DNA of 64,000 bases from Achromobacter aloeverae (GCF_004121055.1 NZ_PYAL01000006.1:124001-188000), one strand, 5' to 3'; counted from the first letter of the stretch, positions 9,052 through 18,167 are shown. Numbers and translations are program-made. Notes: generated from the letters alone by a model not told the origin.

Positions 9052-9993
9052 ATGCTGAGCTACGTGGTGCGCAGGGTGATCGCCACCGTGCCGGTGGTGG
9101 CGATGGTCGCGGTGGTGGTCTTCGCGCTGCTGCGGCTGACCCCGGGCGATCCGGCGGCGATCCTCGCCGGCGACGACGCCAGCCCGGCGCAACTGGCGCA
9201 GATCCGCAAGACCATGGGGCTGGACCAGCCCATCCCCACCCAGTTCGTGGTGTGGGGCGGCCAGCTGCTGCATGGCGACCTGGGCGTATCCTTGCTGTCC
9301 GGCACGCCCGTCACCAGCATGATCGCGGGCCGCGTCGGTCCCACCCTGTCGCTGGCGGCCTGCACCATCGTCTTTACGCTGCTGGTGGCGATCCCGCTGG
9401 GCGTCATCGCGGCCGCCCGCCGGGGGAAATGGCTGGATCGCGTGGTAATGGCGCTGTCGGTGCTGGGCTTTTCCGTGCCGACCTTCGTCATCGGCTACCT
9501 GCTGATCTACCTGCTGGCGTTGAAGCTGGGCTGGTTTCCCGTGCAGGGATACAAGCAGGCGGCCGCCGGCTTCTGGCCCTATGCGCAGCGGCTGGTGCTG
9601 CCCACCCTGGCCTTGAGCGGCATCTACATCGCGCTGGTCGCCCGCATCACCCGCAGCAGCATCATCGAGGTGCTGGGCGAGGACTTCGTGCGCACCGCCC
9701 GCGCGAAGGGCGCGCGCGAGACCGCCATCCTGCTGCGTCACGGGTTGCGCAATGCGGCCGTGCCCATCGTCACCATCGTCGGCATAGGCATCGCATCCCT
9801 CATCACGGGCGTGGTCGTCACGGAATCTGTCTTCAACCTGCCCGGGCTGGGGCGCCTGGTGGTCGAGGCGGTGCTGGCGAGGGATTATCCGGTGATACAG
9901 GGACTGATCCTGTTCTTCTCCTTCACCTACATCATGATCAACCTGGCGGTAGACCTGCTCTATACGCTGTTCGACCCGCGTATCCGTTATTGA
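9052..9993 (+). CDS. ABC transporter permease, DppB/GsiC-type
   Basis: A 313-aa inner-membrane protein with the N-terminal signature of DppB-type permeases: MLSYVVRRVIATVPVVAMVAVVVFALLRLTPGDPA. It has about six transmembrane helices and an EAA loop near residues 200-230 (DFVRTARAKGARETAILLRHGLRNA) that contacts the ATPase. The C-terminus LYTLFDPRIRY is characteristic. It starts 7 bp after the receptor gene and is followed by the DppC-type partner 32 bp later. It pairs with that partner to form the heterodimeric channel of the importer. Confidence 0.92.
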   Translation: MLSYVVRRVIATVPVVAMVAVVVFALLRLTPGDPAAILAGDDASPAQLAQIRKTMGLDQPIPTQFVVWGGQLLHGDLGVSLLSGTPVTSMIAGRVGPTLSLAACTIVFTLLVAIPLGVIAAARRGKWLDRVVMALSVLGFSVPTFVIGYLLIYLLALKLGWFPVQGYKQAAAGFWPYAQRLVLPTLALSGIYIALVARITRSSIIEVLGEDFVRTARAKGARETAILLRHGLRNAAVPIVTIVGIGIASLITGVVVTESVFNLPGLGRLVVEAVLARDYPVIQGLILFFSFTYIMINLAVDLLYTLFDPRIRY

Positions 9994-10025
9994 CGGCGCG
10001 GTTTCCAGCCTGGTCGGGACGTTCC

Positions 10026-10934
10026 ATGAATATCGAACCTACGAAGGACATCCAGATGGGCGCGCTCGCGGCCCAGGTCGTGGCGCCGCCACCGGGAAGG
10101 GCTTGGGCCGCACGCTGGCGCCGCGAGCTGAGCAGCCCGCTGGTGGCGATCGCCCTTGCCGTATTCGCGGCGGTGGTGTTCATGGCGGTGTGCGCGCCGC
10201 TGCTTTCCCATGCCGATCCCGTGGCCATCGACCCGGCGCAGCGCCTGGGCAAGATGTCCGCCGAGCACTGGCTGGGCACCGACGCCTTCGGGCGGGACAC
10301 CTATGCGCGCCTGCTCCATGGCGCGCGGGTGTCGCTGGTCGTCGGCGCGGGCGCGACGCTGGCCAGTGCGCTGCTGGGGCTGTTCATCGGCGTGGTGGCG
10401 GGCTATTTCCGCCGCGCCGACGCGATCATCATGCGCGTGATGGACGGCATCATGGCCATCCCCAGCATCCTGCTGGCCATCGCGCTGGTGTCGCTGACCG
10501 GCGGCACGCTGGTGACGGTGCTGGTGGCCATCACCGTGCCGGAGGTCCCGCGCGTGGTGCGTCTGGTGCGCGGCGTCATCCTGGGGGCGCGCGGCGAGCC
10601 GTACGTGGAGGCCGCCATTTCCATGGGCGCGCGCGCCCACCGCCTGCTGTGGCGGCACATGGTTCCCAATACCATCGCGCCGCTGGTGGTGCAGGGGACT
10701 TTCACCTTCGCCTCCGCCATCCTGACCGAGGCCACGCTCAGCTTCCTGGGCGCCGGCCTGCCGACCGAGATTCCTTCCTGGGGCAACATGATGGCCGACG
10801 GCCGCATGTACTTCCAGCTGGTGCCCGGCCTGGTGCTGTATCCCGGCATCGTGCTGGCATTGACGTTGCTGGCGGTCAACATCCTGGGCGACGTCCTGCG
10901 GGACGTGCTCGATCCGAGGCTCGCGGCGAAATGA
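10026..10934 (+). CDS. ABC transporter permease, DppC/GsiD-type
   Basis: A 302-aa inner-membrane permease with the DppC layout: a cytoplasmic N-terminal tail, a first helix PLVAIALAVFAAVVFMAVCAPLL, the family motif HWLGTDAFGRDTYARLLHGARVSL (about 80-105), an EAA loop (EPYVEAAISMGARAHRLLWRHMVPN), and C-terminal LGDVLRDVLDPRL. The start at ATG 10026 was chosen over a long upstream extension because that extension overlaps the DppB-type gene. It pairs with the preceding permease. A 116-bp spacer before the ATPase gene contains CCCATGCCGG-type direct repeats (about 10978-11015). Confidence 0.92.
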   Translation: MNIEPTKDIQMGALAAQVVAPPPGRAWAARWRRELSSPLVAIALAVFAAVVFMAVCAPLLSHADPVAIDPAQRLGKMSAEHWLGTDAFGRDTYARLLHGARVSLVVGAGATLASALLGLFIGVVAGYFRRADAIIMRVMDGIMAIPSILLAIALVSLTGGTLVTVLVAITVPEVPRVVRLVRGVILGARGEPYVEAAISMGARAHRLLWRHMVPNTIAPLVVQGTFTFASAILTEATLSFLGAGLPTEIPSWGNMMADGRMYFQLVPGLVLYPGIVLALTLLAVNILGDVLRDVLDPRLAAK

Positions 10935-11050
10935 AAACGACCGATCGGAAGGCGACCGATTGCCGACGCCCCATGACCCCCATGCCGCCCCATGCCGGCC
11001 CATGCCGGCCCTTGCCGTTCGACCTATCCACCCGATGCGAGTAGCGTGCC

Positions 11051-12730
11051 ATGAGCCCGACGATTTCAATACCCGCCATGCCCGCCGCGCAGGCCGCGCC
11101 GGATAATCGCGCGCCCGTGCTCCAGGTGCGCGACCTGGTCGTGCGCACCGCCGGCGCCCATGGCCGCGAAGTCGTGCGCGGCGTGGGCTTCGATATCCGC
11201 CCGGGCGAGACGCTTTGCATCGTCGGCGAGTCCGGTTCCGGTAAATCGGTCAGTTCCTTCGCGATCATGGGCCTCTTGCCGCCGGACAGCCTGCGAGCCG
11301 CCGGCGGCAGCATCCTGGTCGATGGCGAGGACGTCTTGCAGGCCTCGCCCGCGCGGCTGCGCCAGTTGCGCGCCACGCGCATGGCGATGGTGTTCCAGGA
11401 GCCGATGACCGCCCTCAGCCCGGTCGAGCCGGTGGGGCGGCAGATCGACGAGGTCCTGTGCATCCATACCCGCCTGGACCGGGCCGCCCGGCGCGCGCGG
11501 GTGCTGGAAATGCTCGCGGCCGTGCACCTGCCGGACCCCGAGCGCATCTATGCGTCCTATCCGCACCAATTGTCCGGCGGACAGCGCCAGCGCGTCGTCA
11601 TCTGCATGGCCCTGATCTTGCAACCGCGCCTGCTGATCGCCGACGAGCCCACCACGGCGCTGGACGTGACTACGCAGAAGCAGATCCTGGCCCTGATCCG
11701 CGAGTTGCAGGTCAAGCACAACACCGCCGTGCTTTTCATCACGCACGACTTCGGCGTGGTGGCGGAAATCGCCGACCGCGTGGTGGTGATGCATCGCGGC
11801 AGCGTCGTCGAAACGGGCGCGCGCGAAGACATTCTTGCGCGCCCGGCGCAACCCTACACGCGCATGCTGGTGTCCTCGGTTCCCAGCCTGGTGCCCGAGC
11901 CCCGGCCGCCGAAGACGGCTGACGTGGTGCTGGACGTGGAGGGCGTCGCGAAAACCTACGAAACGCGGCAGGGTCTCCGGCGCCGCGCGGTCGCGGCGGC
12001 GGTGGATATCCACCTGCGGATCCGGCGCGGAGAGATCCTCGGCGTGGTCGGCGAGTCCGGGTCCGGAAAATCCACCGTGGCGCGCTGCGTCGCCCGTCTG
12101 CACGAACCCAGCGCGGGCGCCATCCGGGTGCATGGGGAAGATATTACCCACAAGCGCGGCGAGGCGCTGCGCCGGATGCGGCGCCGGGTGCAGATGGTGT
12201 TCCAGGATCCGTATCGGTCGCTCAACCCGCGCGTGCGCATCGGCGAGTCGCTGATCGAGGGCATGAGCAACTACGGCGAAGACGAAAAGCGGGCGCTGCA
12301 CCGCGTCCGCGAGCTGCTGGCGCTGGTGGGCCTGGACGACGACGCCATGGCGCGTTATCCACACCAGTTCTCGGGCGGCCAGCGGCAGCGGATCTGCATC
12401 GCGCGGGCGCTGGCGCTGGAGCCGGACATCCTGATCGCCGACGAAGCGGTGTCCGCCCTGGATGTGTCGGTCCAGGCCCAGGTGCTGGCCCTGCTGGACG
12501 AGGTGCGCGCCCGCACGGGCGTGGCGGTGCTTTTCGTGACGCACGACTTGCGGGTGGCGGCGCAGATCTGCGACAGCATCGTGGTGATGCAGAAAGGGCA
12601 TATCGTGGAAAGCGGGCGCGCGCTGGATGTGCTGACCGCCCCCAACGCCGCCTATACGCGCACCTTGCTGGACGCAGCGCCGGGCAGGCATTGGGACTTC
12701 CGGCATTTCCGTCCCGCGCCGGCGGCTTGA
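11051..12730 (+). CDS. Fused dual ABC ATPase (DppD-DppF / GsiA type)
   Basis: Two complete nucleotide-binding domains in one 559-aa chain. Domain 1 has Walker A GESGSGKS (59-66), signature LSGGQRQR and Walker B LLIADEPTTALD. Domain 2 has Walker A GESGSGKS (334-341), signature FSGGQRQR and Walker B ILIADEAVSALD. Each ends with the oligopeptide-transporter tail (QPYTRMLVSSVPSL; AAYTRTLLDAAPG). Domain 2 Walker B carries Glu-Ala rather than Glu-Pro, which is still compatible with ATPase activity. The fusion replaces separate DppD and DppF subunits, as in GsiA. The ribosome-binding site is weak. It powers the importer encoded just upstream. Confidence 0.93.
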   Translation: MSPTISIPAMPAAQAAPDNRAPVLQVRDLVVRTAGAHGREVVRGVGFDIRPGETLCIVGESGSGKSVSSFAIMGLLPPDSLRAAGGSILVDGEDVLQASPARLRQLRATRMAMVFQEPMTALSPVEPVGRQIDEVLCIHTRLDRAARRARVLEMLAAVHLPDPERIYASYPHQLSGGQRQRVVICMALILQPRLLIADEPTTALDVTTQKQILALIRELQVKHNTAVLFITHDFGVVAEIADRVVVMHRGSVVETGAREDILARPAQPYTRMLVSSVPSLVPEPRPPKTADVVLDVEGVAKTYETRQGLRRRAVAAAVDIHLRIRRGEILGVVGESGSGKSTVARCVARLHEPSAGAIRVHGEDITHKRGEALRRMRRRVQMVFQDPYRSLNPRVRIGESLIEGMSNYGEDEKRALHRVRELLALVGLDDDAMARYPHQFSGGQRQRICIARALALEPDILIADEAVSALDVSVQAQVLALLDEVRARTGVAVLFVTHDLRVAAQICDSIVVMQKGHIVESGRALDVLTAPNAAYTRTLLDAAPGRHWDFRHFRPAPAA

Positions 12731-12817
12731 TCTTGCCGGGAATTTCCACGTATCGGCTGGCGGGCCCGGTCCGGCCGGTATATCGACGACAGTCACATCG
12801 ACGACAGGCATAACGCG

Positions 12818-14287
12818 ATGAACGCTTCCAAGCATGGCAGTACCCATGACATCCTGATCCGTGGCGCGGACGTGGTGGACGGCACCGGCGCTCCGCGCTA
12901 CACGGCCGACGTCGCCATCGACGGCGGCTACATCGCGCGCATCGGCGACCTGGCCGGCGCGCGGGGTCGAGAGGAGATCGCCGCGCCAGGCTTGACGGTC
13001 ACGCCTGGCTTCATCGACGCGCATACGCACGACGACCGCGTCATGCTGTCCGACGGCGACATGGCGCCCAAGGTCAGCCAGGGCGTCACCACCGTGATCG
13101 GCGGCAACTGCGGCATCTCGCTGGCGCCCATGCCGCCCATGCGCGACGGCGTACCCGTTCCGCCCCTGGATCTCCTGGACGGCAGCGGCCGCTGGTACCG
13201 GTATCCACGTTTTGGCGACTACCTGGACGGCCTGCGCGCGCAACCCGCGGCCACCAATTGCGCCATGCTGGTGGGGCACACGAACCTGCGCGTCATCGAA
13301 ATGGACGACCTCGGGCGACCCGCCAGCGGGCAGGAAATCGCGCGCATGCGGGACCGCGTCGAAGAGGCGATGGAAGCGGGCGCGATCGGCGTATCGAGCG
13401 GCCTGGCCTACGCGCCGGCGGCGGCAGCCACCGTCGAGGAGCTGATAGAAGTCTGTCGCCCGCTCACGCCGCGGCAGGGTCTTTACTGCACGCACATGCG
13501 CGACGAGGGCGACACCGTGATGGCGTCGCTGGAAGAGAGCTTTCGCGTCGGCCGCGAGCTGGGCGTGCCTGTCGTCATCTCGCACCACAAGGTGGTGGGC
13601 GCGGCCAACCACGGCCGCTCGGTGGAAACCCTGGCGCGCATCCGCGAGCAGATGACGCGGCAGGCGATATGCCTGGACTGCTATCCGTACAACGCGTCCT
13701 CCACGATCCTGACGCACGACCTGGTCGATGGGGCCTCGCGCGTCATCGTCACCTGGTCGCGAGCCTTGCCACAGTACACGGGCCGGGACCTGGACGAGGC
13801 CGCGCGCGAACTGGGTTGCGGCCTGCACGAGGCGGTCGACCGCCTGTCGCCCGCCGGCGCGATCTATTTCCGCATGGACGATGCCGACGTGCAGCGCATC
13901 CTGCAGTTCGATGACACGATGATAGGTTCCGACGGCTTGCCGCACGACGAGAAGCCGCATCCGCGCTTGTGGGGCACCTTCCCGCGCGTACTGGGCCATT
14001 ACTCGCGCGGCCTGGGCTTGTTCGCGCTGGAGAAGGCGGTGCACAAGATGACCGGCCTGACCGCCGCGCGTTTCGGGCTGGCCGGCCGGGGCGTCCTGCG
14101 GGTAGGCGCGCCGGCGGACGTGGTGCTGCTGGACGCGGGGCGGGTCGAGGACCGCGCCACGTTCGCGCAGCCGCTCATGCCGTCGGTGGGCATCCATACC
14201 GTCTGGACCAATGGACAGGCGGTATGGCGCGATGGCCGCGCCACCGGTGCGCGGCCCGGCCAGGTGCTGCGCCGGACGCCGCAATGA
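12818..14287 (+). CDS. N-acyl-D-amino-acid deacylase (D-aminoacylase, amidohydrolase superfamily)
   Basis: Hydrolyses N-acyl-D-amino acids to free D-amino acids and a carboxylate. The 489-aa sequence opens with the amidohydrolase beta-sandwich (DILIRGADVVDGTGAP). It then shows the metal-binding HxH in TPGFIDAHTHDD (H69, H71), the family's metal-ligand Cys in GGNCGISLAP (C98), SSGLAYAP, the His pair VVISHHKVVG, and the late catalytic Asp in MIGSDGLPHDE (about 368-372). Length and motif order fit D-aminoacylases of Alcaligenes type. The Shine-Dalgarno is weak. As last gene of the cluster it would release D-amino acids for the DadA-like enzyme. It converges on dctR with a 15-bp gap and no terminator. 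Confidence 0.9.
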   Translation: MNASKHGSTHDILIRGADVVDGTGAPRYTADVAIDGGYIARIGDLAGARGREEIAAPGLTVTPGFIDAHTHDDRVMLSDGDMAPKVSQGVTTVIGGNCGISLAPMPPMRDGVPVPPLDLLDGSGRWYRYPRFGDYLDGLRAQPAATNCAMLVGHTNLRVIEMDDLGRPASGQEIARMRDRVEEAMEAGAIGVSSGLAYAPAAAATVEELIEVCRPLTPRQGLYCTHMRDEGDTVMASLEESFRVGRELGVPVVISHHKVVGAANHGRSVETLARIREQMTRQAICLDCYPYNASSTILTHDLVDGASRVIVTWSRALPQYTGRDLDEAARELGCGLHEAVDRLSPAGAIYFRMDDADVQRILQFDDTMIGSDGLPHDEKPHPRLWGTFPRVLGHYSRGLGLFALEKAVHKMTGLTAARFGLAGRGVLRVGAPADVVLLDAGRVEDRATFAQPLMPSVGIHTVWTNGQAVWRDGRATGARPGQVLRRTPQ

Positions 14288-14302
14288 CCGCGGGACGCGG
14301 CC

Positions 14303-14914
14303 TCAGTTGGCCATCAGCTGCGCCAGTCCCACCGCGCTCTTGACCTCCAGCTTGGCGAAGATACGCGCACGATGCACTTCGACCGTGCGCACGCTGATGC
14401 ACAGCGCCTCGGCGATCTGCCGGTTGCTGCGGTCTTCCACGATCTGCTGGGCGATTTCGCGTTCGCGCGGGCTCAGCGTCTCCAGCAGCGCGCCGGACCC
14501 GCGCGCTGCGTTCTCGGCCACCCGGCGGACGTGCGCCAGGCTTTCCTCCACGCGGTCGACGAGCTGGTTGCCCGAGTGGGGCTTCTCGAAGAAATAATAG
14601 GCGCCGCCCCGCAGCGCCTCGACCGCCATCGGGATATCGCCATGGCCGGTCAGGAAAATCACGGCATGATGCGGCGCCAGGCCGTGCGCCTTCAACTGCT
14701 CGAAGAGCTCCAGGCCGCTCATGCCCGGCATGCGCACGTCCAGGACCAGGCAGGAAGGCGTGTCCGCCAGCGCCTCGTCCCGCCAGGCCCGCAGGAACTG
14801 GTCCGCGTTCGCGTACCCCCGCAGCGCGAGGCCGCGCGAGCGGAACAGCGCATCCAGCGCATCGCGCACGACCTCGTCGTCATCGACCAGGTGGATATTG
14901 GATTCCCGGGTCAT
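14303..14914 (-). CDS. dctR: DctR-like response regulator (FixJ/LuxR type)
   Basis: A 203-aa two-component response regulator. The receiver domain (about 6-120) shows the acidic pair D11/D12, phospho-acceptor D59 in LVLDVRMPG, T89 and K111 (FEKPHS). A LuxR/NarL-type helix-turn-helix follows (about 142-200: LSPREREIAQQIVEDRSNRQIAEAL...SVRTVEVHRARIFAKL). The start ATG 14914 overlaps the stop of the kinase gene (ATGA) and has AGGAGG 6 nt upstream. The arrangement matches DctSR of Rhodobacter capsulatus, which activates the DctPQM TRAP operon, and a DctPQM operon is divergent here. The ligand is inferred to be a carboxylate. Confidence 0.9.
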   Translation of the reverse strand: MTRESNIHLVDDDEVVRDALDALFRSRGLALRGYANADQFLRAWRDEALADTPSCLVLDVRMPGMSGLELFEQLKAHGLAPHHAVIFLTGHGDIPMAVEALRGGAYYFFEKPHSGNQLVDRVEESLAHVRRVAENAARGSGALLETLSPREREIAQQIVEDRSNRQIAEALCISVRTVEVHRARIFAKLEVKSAVGLAQLMAN

Positions 14915-16950
14915 TCGGCCTCCTGTAGCGTGTCCATCCCCGCCGCGGCCGGCAGGTCGAAGTAGAAGCGCGCGCCCACCTCCGCGGTCTCGTAGCGCAA
15001 ATGCGAGCGCATCATTTCCAGCGCGGAGCGGCATACGGACAATCCCATGCCCATGCCCTCCGGCTTGGTGGTGAAGAAAGGCGTTTCCAGCGCCTGCTCC
15101 AGGTCGGCGGCCAGGCCGTGGCCCCAATCGCGCACTTCCACGCGCAAGGGCCCGTGGCCGTCACCGCCCACGTCCATCGCGCGGACGGAAATCAGCACTC
15201 GGCGAGTCGCCGGCGGCAGGCCGGCCATCGCCTCGAACGCATTGCGCGTCAGGTTCAGCACGACCTGTTCCAGCAACACCCGGTCGACCAGCGCGCGCGG
15301 CAGTCCCTCCGGCACCCGCAGCTGTATCGATTCGCCGCCGCGCGTGGTCTGCAGGCGGATGAGCGGCAACAGGCCGGTAATGACTTCGGCCAGGGAGGCC
15401 GGGGCCAGCGTCAGTTCGGCCTTGCGCACGAAGCTGTGGACGCGGCTGATGATGTGCCCCGCGCGTTCGGCCTGGGCGCGGGCCTTGGAGACCATCGCGC
15501 CGATGTCGCCATGCACGTCGCGCGAGGCGGCCGCGTCCCGGTCGGCATGGCGCAGCAGGTTGTCGGCCGCCGAGCAGTAGCTGTTGATCGCCGCCAGGGG
15601 CTGGTTCAGTTCATGCGCCAAAGCGGACGCCATTTCGCCCAGCGTCATCAGCCGTGAGCGGTGATTGATGCGCTCGTCCTGCATGCGGCGGAAATCCTCG
15701 GCTTTCTTCTGCTCGGTGACGTCCATGATGGACGCCATCCAGCCGGTCTGCCTGCCATTGCCGTCCAGCAGCGGCGCTTCGCTGACCAGCACGGACAGCC
15801 GCGTGCCGTCGCGGCGCAGGTAGACGGATTCGAAGGGGTCGGAACGCAGGGTCCGTGCCAGCAACTGTTCGTGGCGCCGCAGGGATTGCTCCGTGTTCTC
15901 GGGGGCCCAGTATGGCATGGGAGGGCGCGAGCCGATGAGTTCGGTTTCGTCGTACCCGACCATGTCGCAGAAGGCGGGATTCACATAGGTGATCATGCCG
16001 TCCAGGTCGCGCGCCCGCAGGCCGGACATCAGCGAGTTCTCCATGGCCTGCCTGAAGGCCTGTTGCTCGCGTAGCGCCCGTTCGGTGCGCATGCGGCGCT
16101 TCAGGTCCTGGCCCAGCATCCACACCGACCATGCCAGCAGCAGCGCCAGGGCGATGACCGCGCCCGCGAGCAGGTTGGGCACGACGCGCGGCAGTTCGCG
16201 GGTGCTGTTGGCGTTCAAGGAGAATTCCAGGCCCGCGATGCCGCTGTCCATGCGGTGCTGGTAGACGCCGCGTCCCTTCACGCCAGGGTCGCGCACGGCC
16301 AGGACATTGCCGTCGAGATCGGTCAGCGTGACTTCATTGTCGTGCGCGAACCACCACGGCAGGGTATCGCTCAGAAGATGGGGAAGGGAAACCAGCGCTA
16401 CCAGCGCGCCGTCGTCGACCGGGACCGCCAGCAGCACCATGCCACGGTCGGAAGCGCCGCGCCAGAGGTCCGCGGCCGGATGCTTCAGGCGCCAGGCGCG
16501 GTCCGCCACGCCCATCCACGGTTCGGCCGACTCCAGGCCGGCGGGCGGCCGTTGTGGAAAGCATTGCCGCGGCGGCTCGCCCGGCGCCAGCCGGCATAGC
16601 AGGCGCATCTCGGGGCTGCGCTGTTGCAGTTCGGCCGCGCGCCGCGCGAAGAGCCCCGGATCGCGCCCGCCGTCCAGCTCCACGTCGCGGTACAGGACCT
16701 GCAAGGACTCGATCAGGCGATTGGTCTCGAAATCGATCGACTGCCCTGCCCACAAGGTGTCCGAGATCATCTGCTCATCGCGGCGCTCGTGTTCGATTCC
16801 GCGCGATATCAGCAGTGCGGCGATGGCGCCGGCCGCGATAAGCAGGATGACCGCCAGCGGCAGGCCGACGCGCCATTGGGTCGCGGCGTCGCTGCGCCAG
16901 CGCGAAAAATGTGGGGAATACGTATTGTCCGGCTTCGTCTGCCCCGACAT
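14911..16950 (-). CDS. dctS: DctS-like membrane sensor histidine kinase
   Basis: A 679-aa kinase with transmembrane helix 1 at about residues 27-49 (VGLPLAVILLIAAGAIAALLI), a periplasmic sensor domain of about 220 residues and helix 2 near 265-285. A PAS domain follows (AMENSLMSGLRARDLDGMITY through SIMDVTEQKKAE). The kinase core has H-box ALAHELNQPLAAI, N-box VVLNLTRNAFEAM, and G-boxes VRDWGHGLA and GMGMGLSVCR. ATG 16950 is preceded by GGAG at 7 nt; a longer in-frame extension would overlap dctP and is rejected. It shares the 103-bp divergent promoter region (16951-17053) with dctP and is translationally coupled to dctR. It likely senses the TRAP substrate in the periplasm. Confidence 0.9.
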   Translation of the reverse strand: MSGQTKPDNTYSPHFSRWRSDAATQWRVGLPLAVILLIAAGAIAALLISRGIEHERRDEQMISDTLWAGQSIDFETNRLIESLQVLYRDVELDGGRDPGLFARRAAELQQRSPEMRLLCRLAPGEPPRQCFPQRPPAGLESAEPWMGVADRAWRLKHPAADLWRGASDRGMVLLAVPVDDGALVALVSLPHLLSDTLPWWFAHDNEVTLTDLDGNVLAVRDPGVKGRGVYQHRMDSGIAGLEFSLNANSTRELPRVVPNLLAGAVIALALLLAWSVWMLGQDLKRRMRTERALREQQAFRQAMENSLMSGLRARDLDGMITYVNPAFCDMVGYDETELIGSRPPMPYWAPENTEQSLRRHEQLLARTLRSDPFESVYLRRDGTRLSVLVSEAPLLDGNGRQTGWMASIMDVTEQKKAEDFRRMQDERINHRSRLMTLGEMASALAHELNQPLAAINSYCSAADNLLRHADRDAAASRDVHGDIGAMVSKARAQAERAGHIISRVHSFVRKAELTLAPASLAEVITGLLPLIRLQTTRGGESIQLRVPEGLPRALVDRVLLEQVVLNLTRNAFEAMAGLPPATRRVLISVRAMDVGGDGHGPLRVEVRDWGHGLAADLEQALETPFFTTKPEGMGMGLSVCRSALEMMRSHLRYETAEVGARFYFDLPAAAGMDTLQEAE

Positions 16951-17053
16951 AATCCGACTCCAATAAGGGCCCCAGAACCCCACAGAATGCCCCCAGGCTG
17001 CGCCTGTGCCTTGGGCGGCCTGGCGACAAGAAACAACCCGGAGGAGACTAACC

Positions 17054-18055
17054 ATGAAAATGCGATATTTGATCGCCACGCTTTGCCTGTCAACCTTGGC
17101 CGTGGCGGGCACGGCCAGGGCGGACGGACCCATCGTCATCAAGTTCAGCCACGTCGTCGCGACCGACACCCCCAAGGGCAAGGCCGCCGAACAGTTCAAG
17201 AAACTGGCCGAGGAACGCACCCATGGCAAGGTGAAGGTGGAGGTTTACCCTAACAGCCAGCTATACAAGGACAAGGAAGAACTCGAAGCGCTGCAACTGG
17301 GCTCGGTGCAGATGCTCGCGCCGTCGCTGGCGAAGTTCGGTCCCCTGGGCCTGAAGGAGTTCGAGGTCTTCGACCTGCCGTACATCTTCGACAACTACGA
17401 CGACCTGCACAAGGTCACCGACGGGCCGGTCGGCAAGTCGCTGATGGGCAAGCTCGAATCCAAGGGCATCGTCGGCCTGGCGTTCTGGGACAACGGCTTC
17501 AAGGTCATGACGGACAACAAGCCGCTGCGCGAACCCGCCGACTTCCGCGGCCACAAGATGCGCATCCAGTCCTCCAAGGTCCTCGACGCGCAATTCCGCG
17601 CCCTGGGCGCCATTCCGCAGGTGATGGCCTTCTCCGAGGTCTACCAGGCCATGCAGACCGGCGTGGTGGACGGCTCCGAAAACACGCCGTCCAACGTCTA
17701 CACGCAACGCATGCATGAGGTGCAGAAGTACCTCACCCTGTCCAATCACGGCTACATCGGCTACGCCGTGATCGCGAACAAGAAGTTCTGGGACGGCCTG
17801 CCGGCCGACATCCGCACGACGCTGGAAGGCGCCATGCACGACGCCACGGTCTACGGCAACGACATCGCCAAGAAGGAAAATGACGAAGCGTTGCAGAAGA
17901 TCAAGGACGCCCGCACCACGCAGATCATCGACCTCACGCCGGACCAGAAAGCCGCGTGGAGAAAGGCCTTGGCCAAGGTCCACCGCGACCAGGAAGGCCG
18001 TATCGGCAAGGACCTGATCCAGCAGGTGTACAAGGCCACCGGCAAGCCGATGTAA
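17054..18055 (+). CDS. dctP: TRAP transporter substrate-binding protein DctP
   Basis: A 333-aa periplasmic receptor with a clear signal peptide (MKMRYLIATLCLSTLAVAGTARA, cleavage near residue 23), then the DctP fold starting IVIKFSHVVATDTPKGKAA. The conserved carboxylate-binding Arg lies in FRGHKMRIQSS, and the downstream VMAFSEVYQAMQTGVVDGSENTP motif is diagnostic of the C4-dicarboxylate type. The Shine-Dalgarno GGAGGAG lies 8 nt before ATG 17054. Longer starts overlap the divergent kinase promoter. It binds C4-dicarboxylates or related organic acids for DctQM. Expression is presumably controlled by DctSR encoded divergently. Confidence 0.93.
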   Translation: MKMRYLIATLCLSTLAVAGTARADGPIVIKFSHVVATDTPKGKAAEQFKKLAEERTHGKVKVEVYPNSQLYKDKEELEALQLGSVQMLAPSLAKFGPLGLKEFEVFDLPYIFDNYDDLHKVTDGPVGKSLMGKLESKGIVGLAFWDNGFKVMTDNKPLREPADFRGHKMRIQSSKVLDAQFRALGAIPQVMAFSEVYQAMQTGVVDGSENTPSNVYTQRMHEVQKYLTLSNHGYIGYAVIANKKFWDGLPADIRTTLEGAMHDATVYGNDIAKKENDEALQKIKDARTTQIIDLTPDQKAAWRKALAKVHRDQEGRIGKDLIQQVYKATGKPM

Positions 18056-18102
18056 TCGATCCGCGCATGGCGGCGTCACGCCGCCGTCGCGCCGCAATGC
18101 CT

Positions 18103-18163
18103 GGCCGGCCGACGCCGGCCTTCTACCGTTTTGGACGGCGCCTCGCGCTGCGAGACGCCGTCC
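18103..18163 (+). promoter_or_regulatory. Two consecutive stem-loops between dctP and dctQ
   Basis: Hairpin 1: GGCCGGC (18103-18109) with GCCGGCC (18114-18120), followed by TTCT. Hairpin 2: GGACGGCG (18133-18140) with CGCCGTCC (18156-18163) plus inner CTCGC/GCGAG, ending 4 nt before the first dctQ ATG. In transporter operons such structures commonly stabilise the upstream receptor mRNA or reduce read-through. Here hairpin 2 could also mask the dctQ ribosome-binding site. Confidence 0.5.
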
Positions 18164-18167
18164 CGGG

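Noticed and set aside
6915-9053. 712-aa minus-strand open frame opposite dadA and the receptor gene
   Set aside because: Shadow frame: His/Arg/Gly-rich, no motifs, antisense to well-supported genes.
11066-14284. 1072-aa open frame on the minus strand opposite the ATPase and D-aminoacylase genes
   Set aside because: It is antisense to two genes with complete catalytic motifs. Its translation is Arg/His/Ala/Gly-rich with no family motif, as expected for a GC-rich shadow frame.
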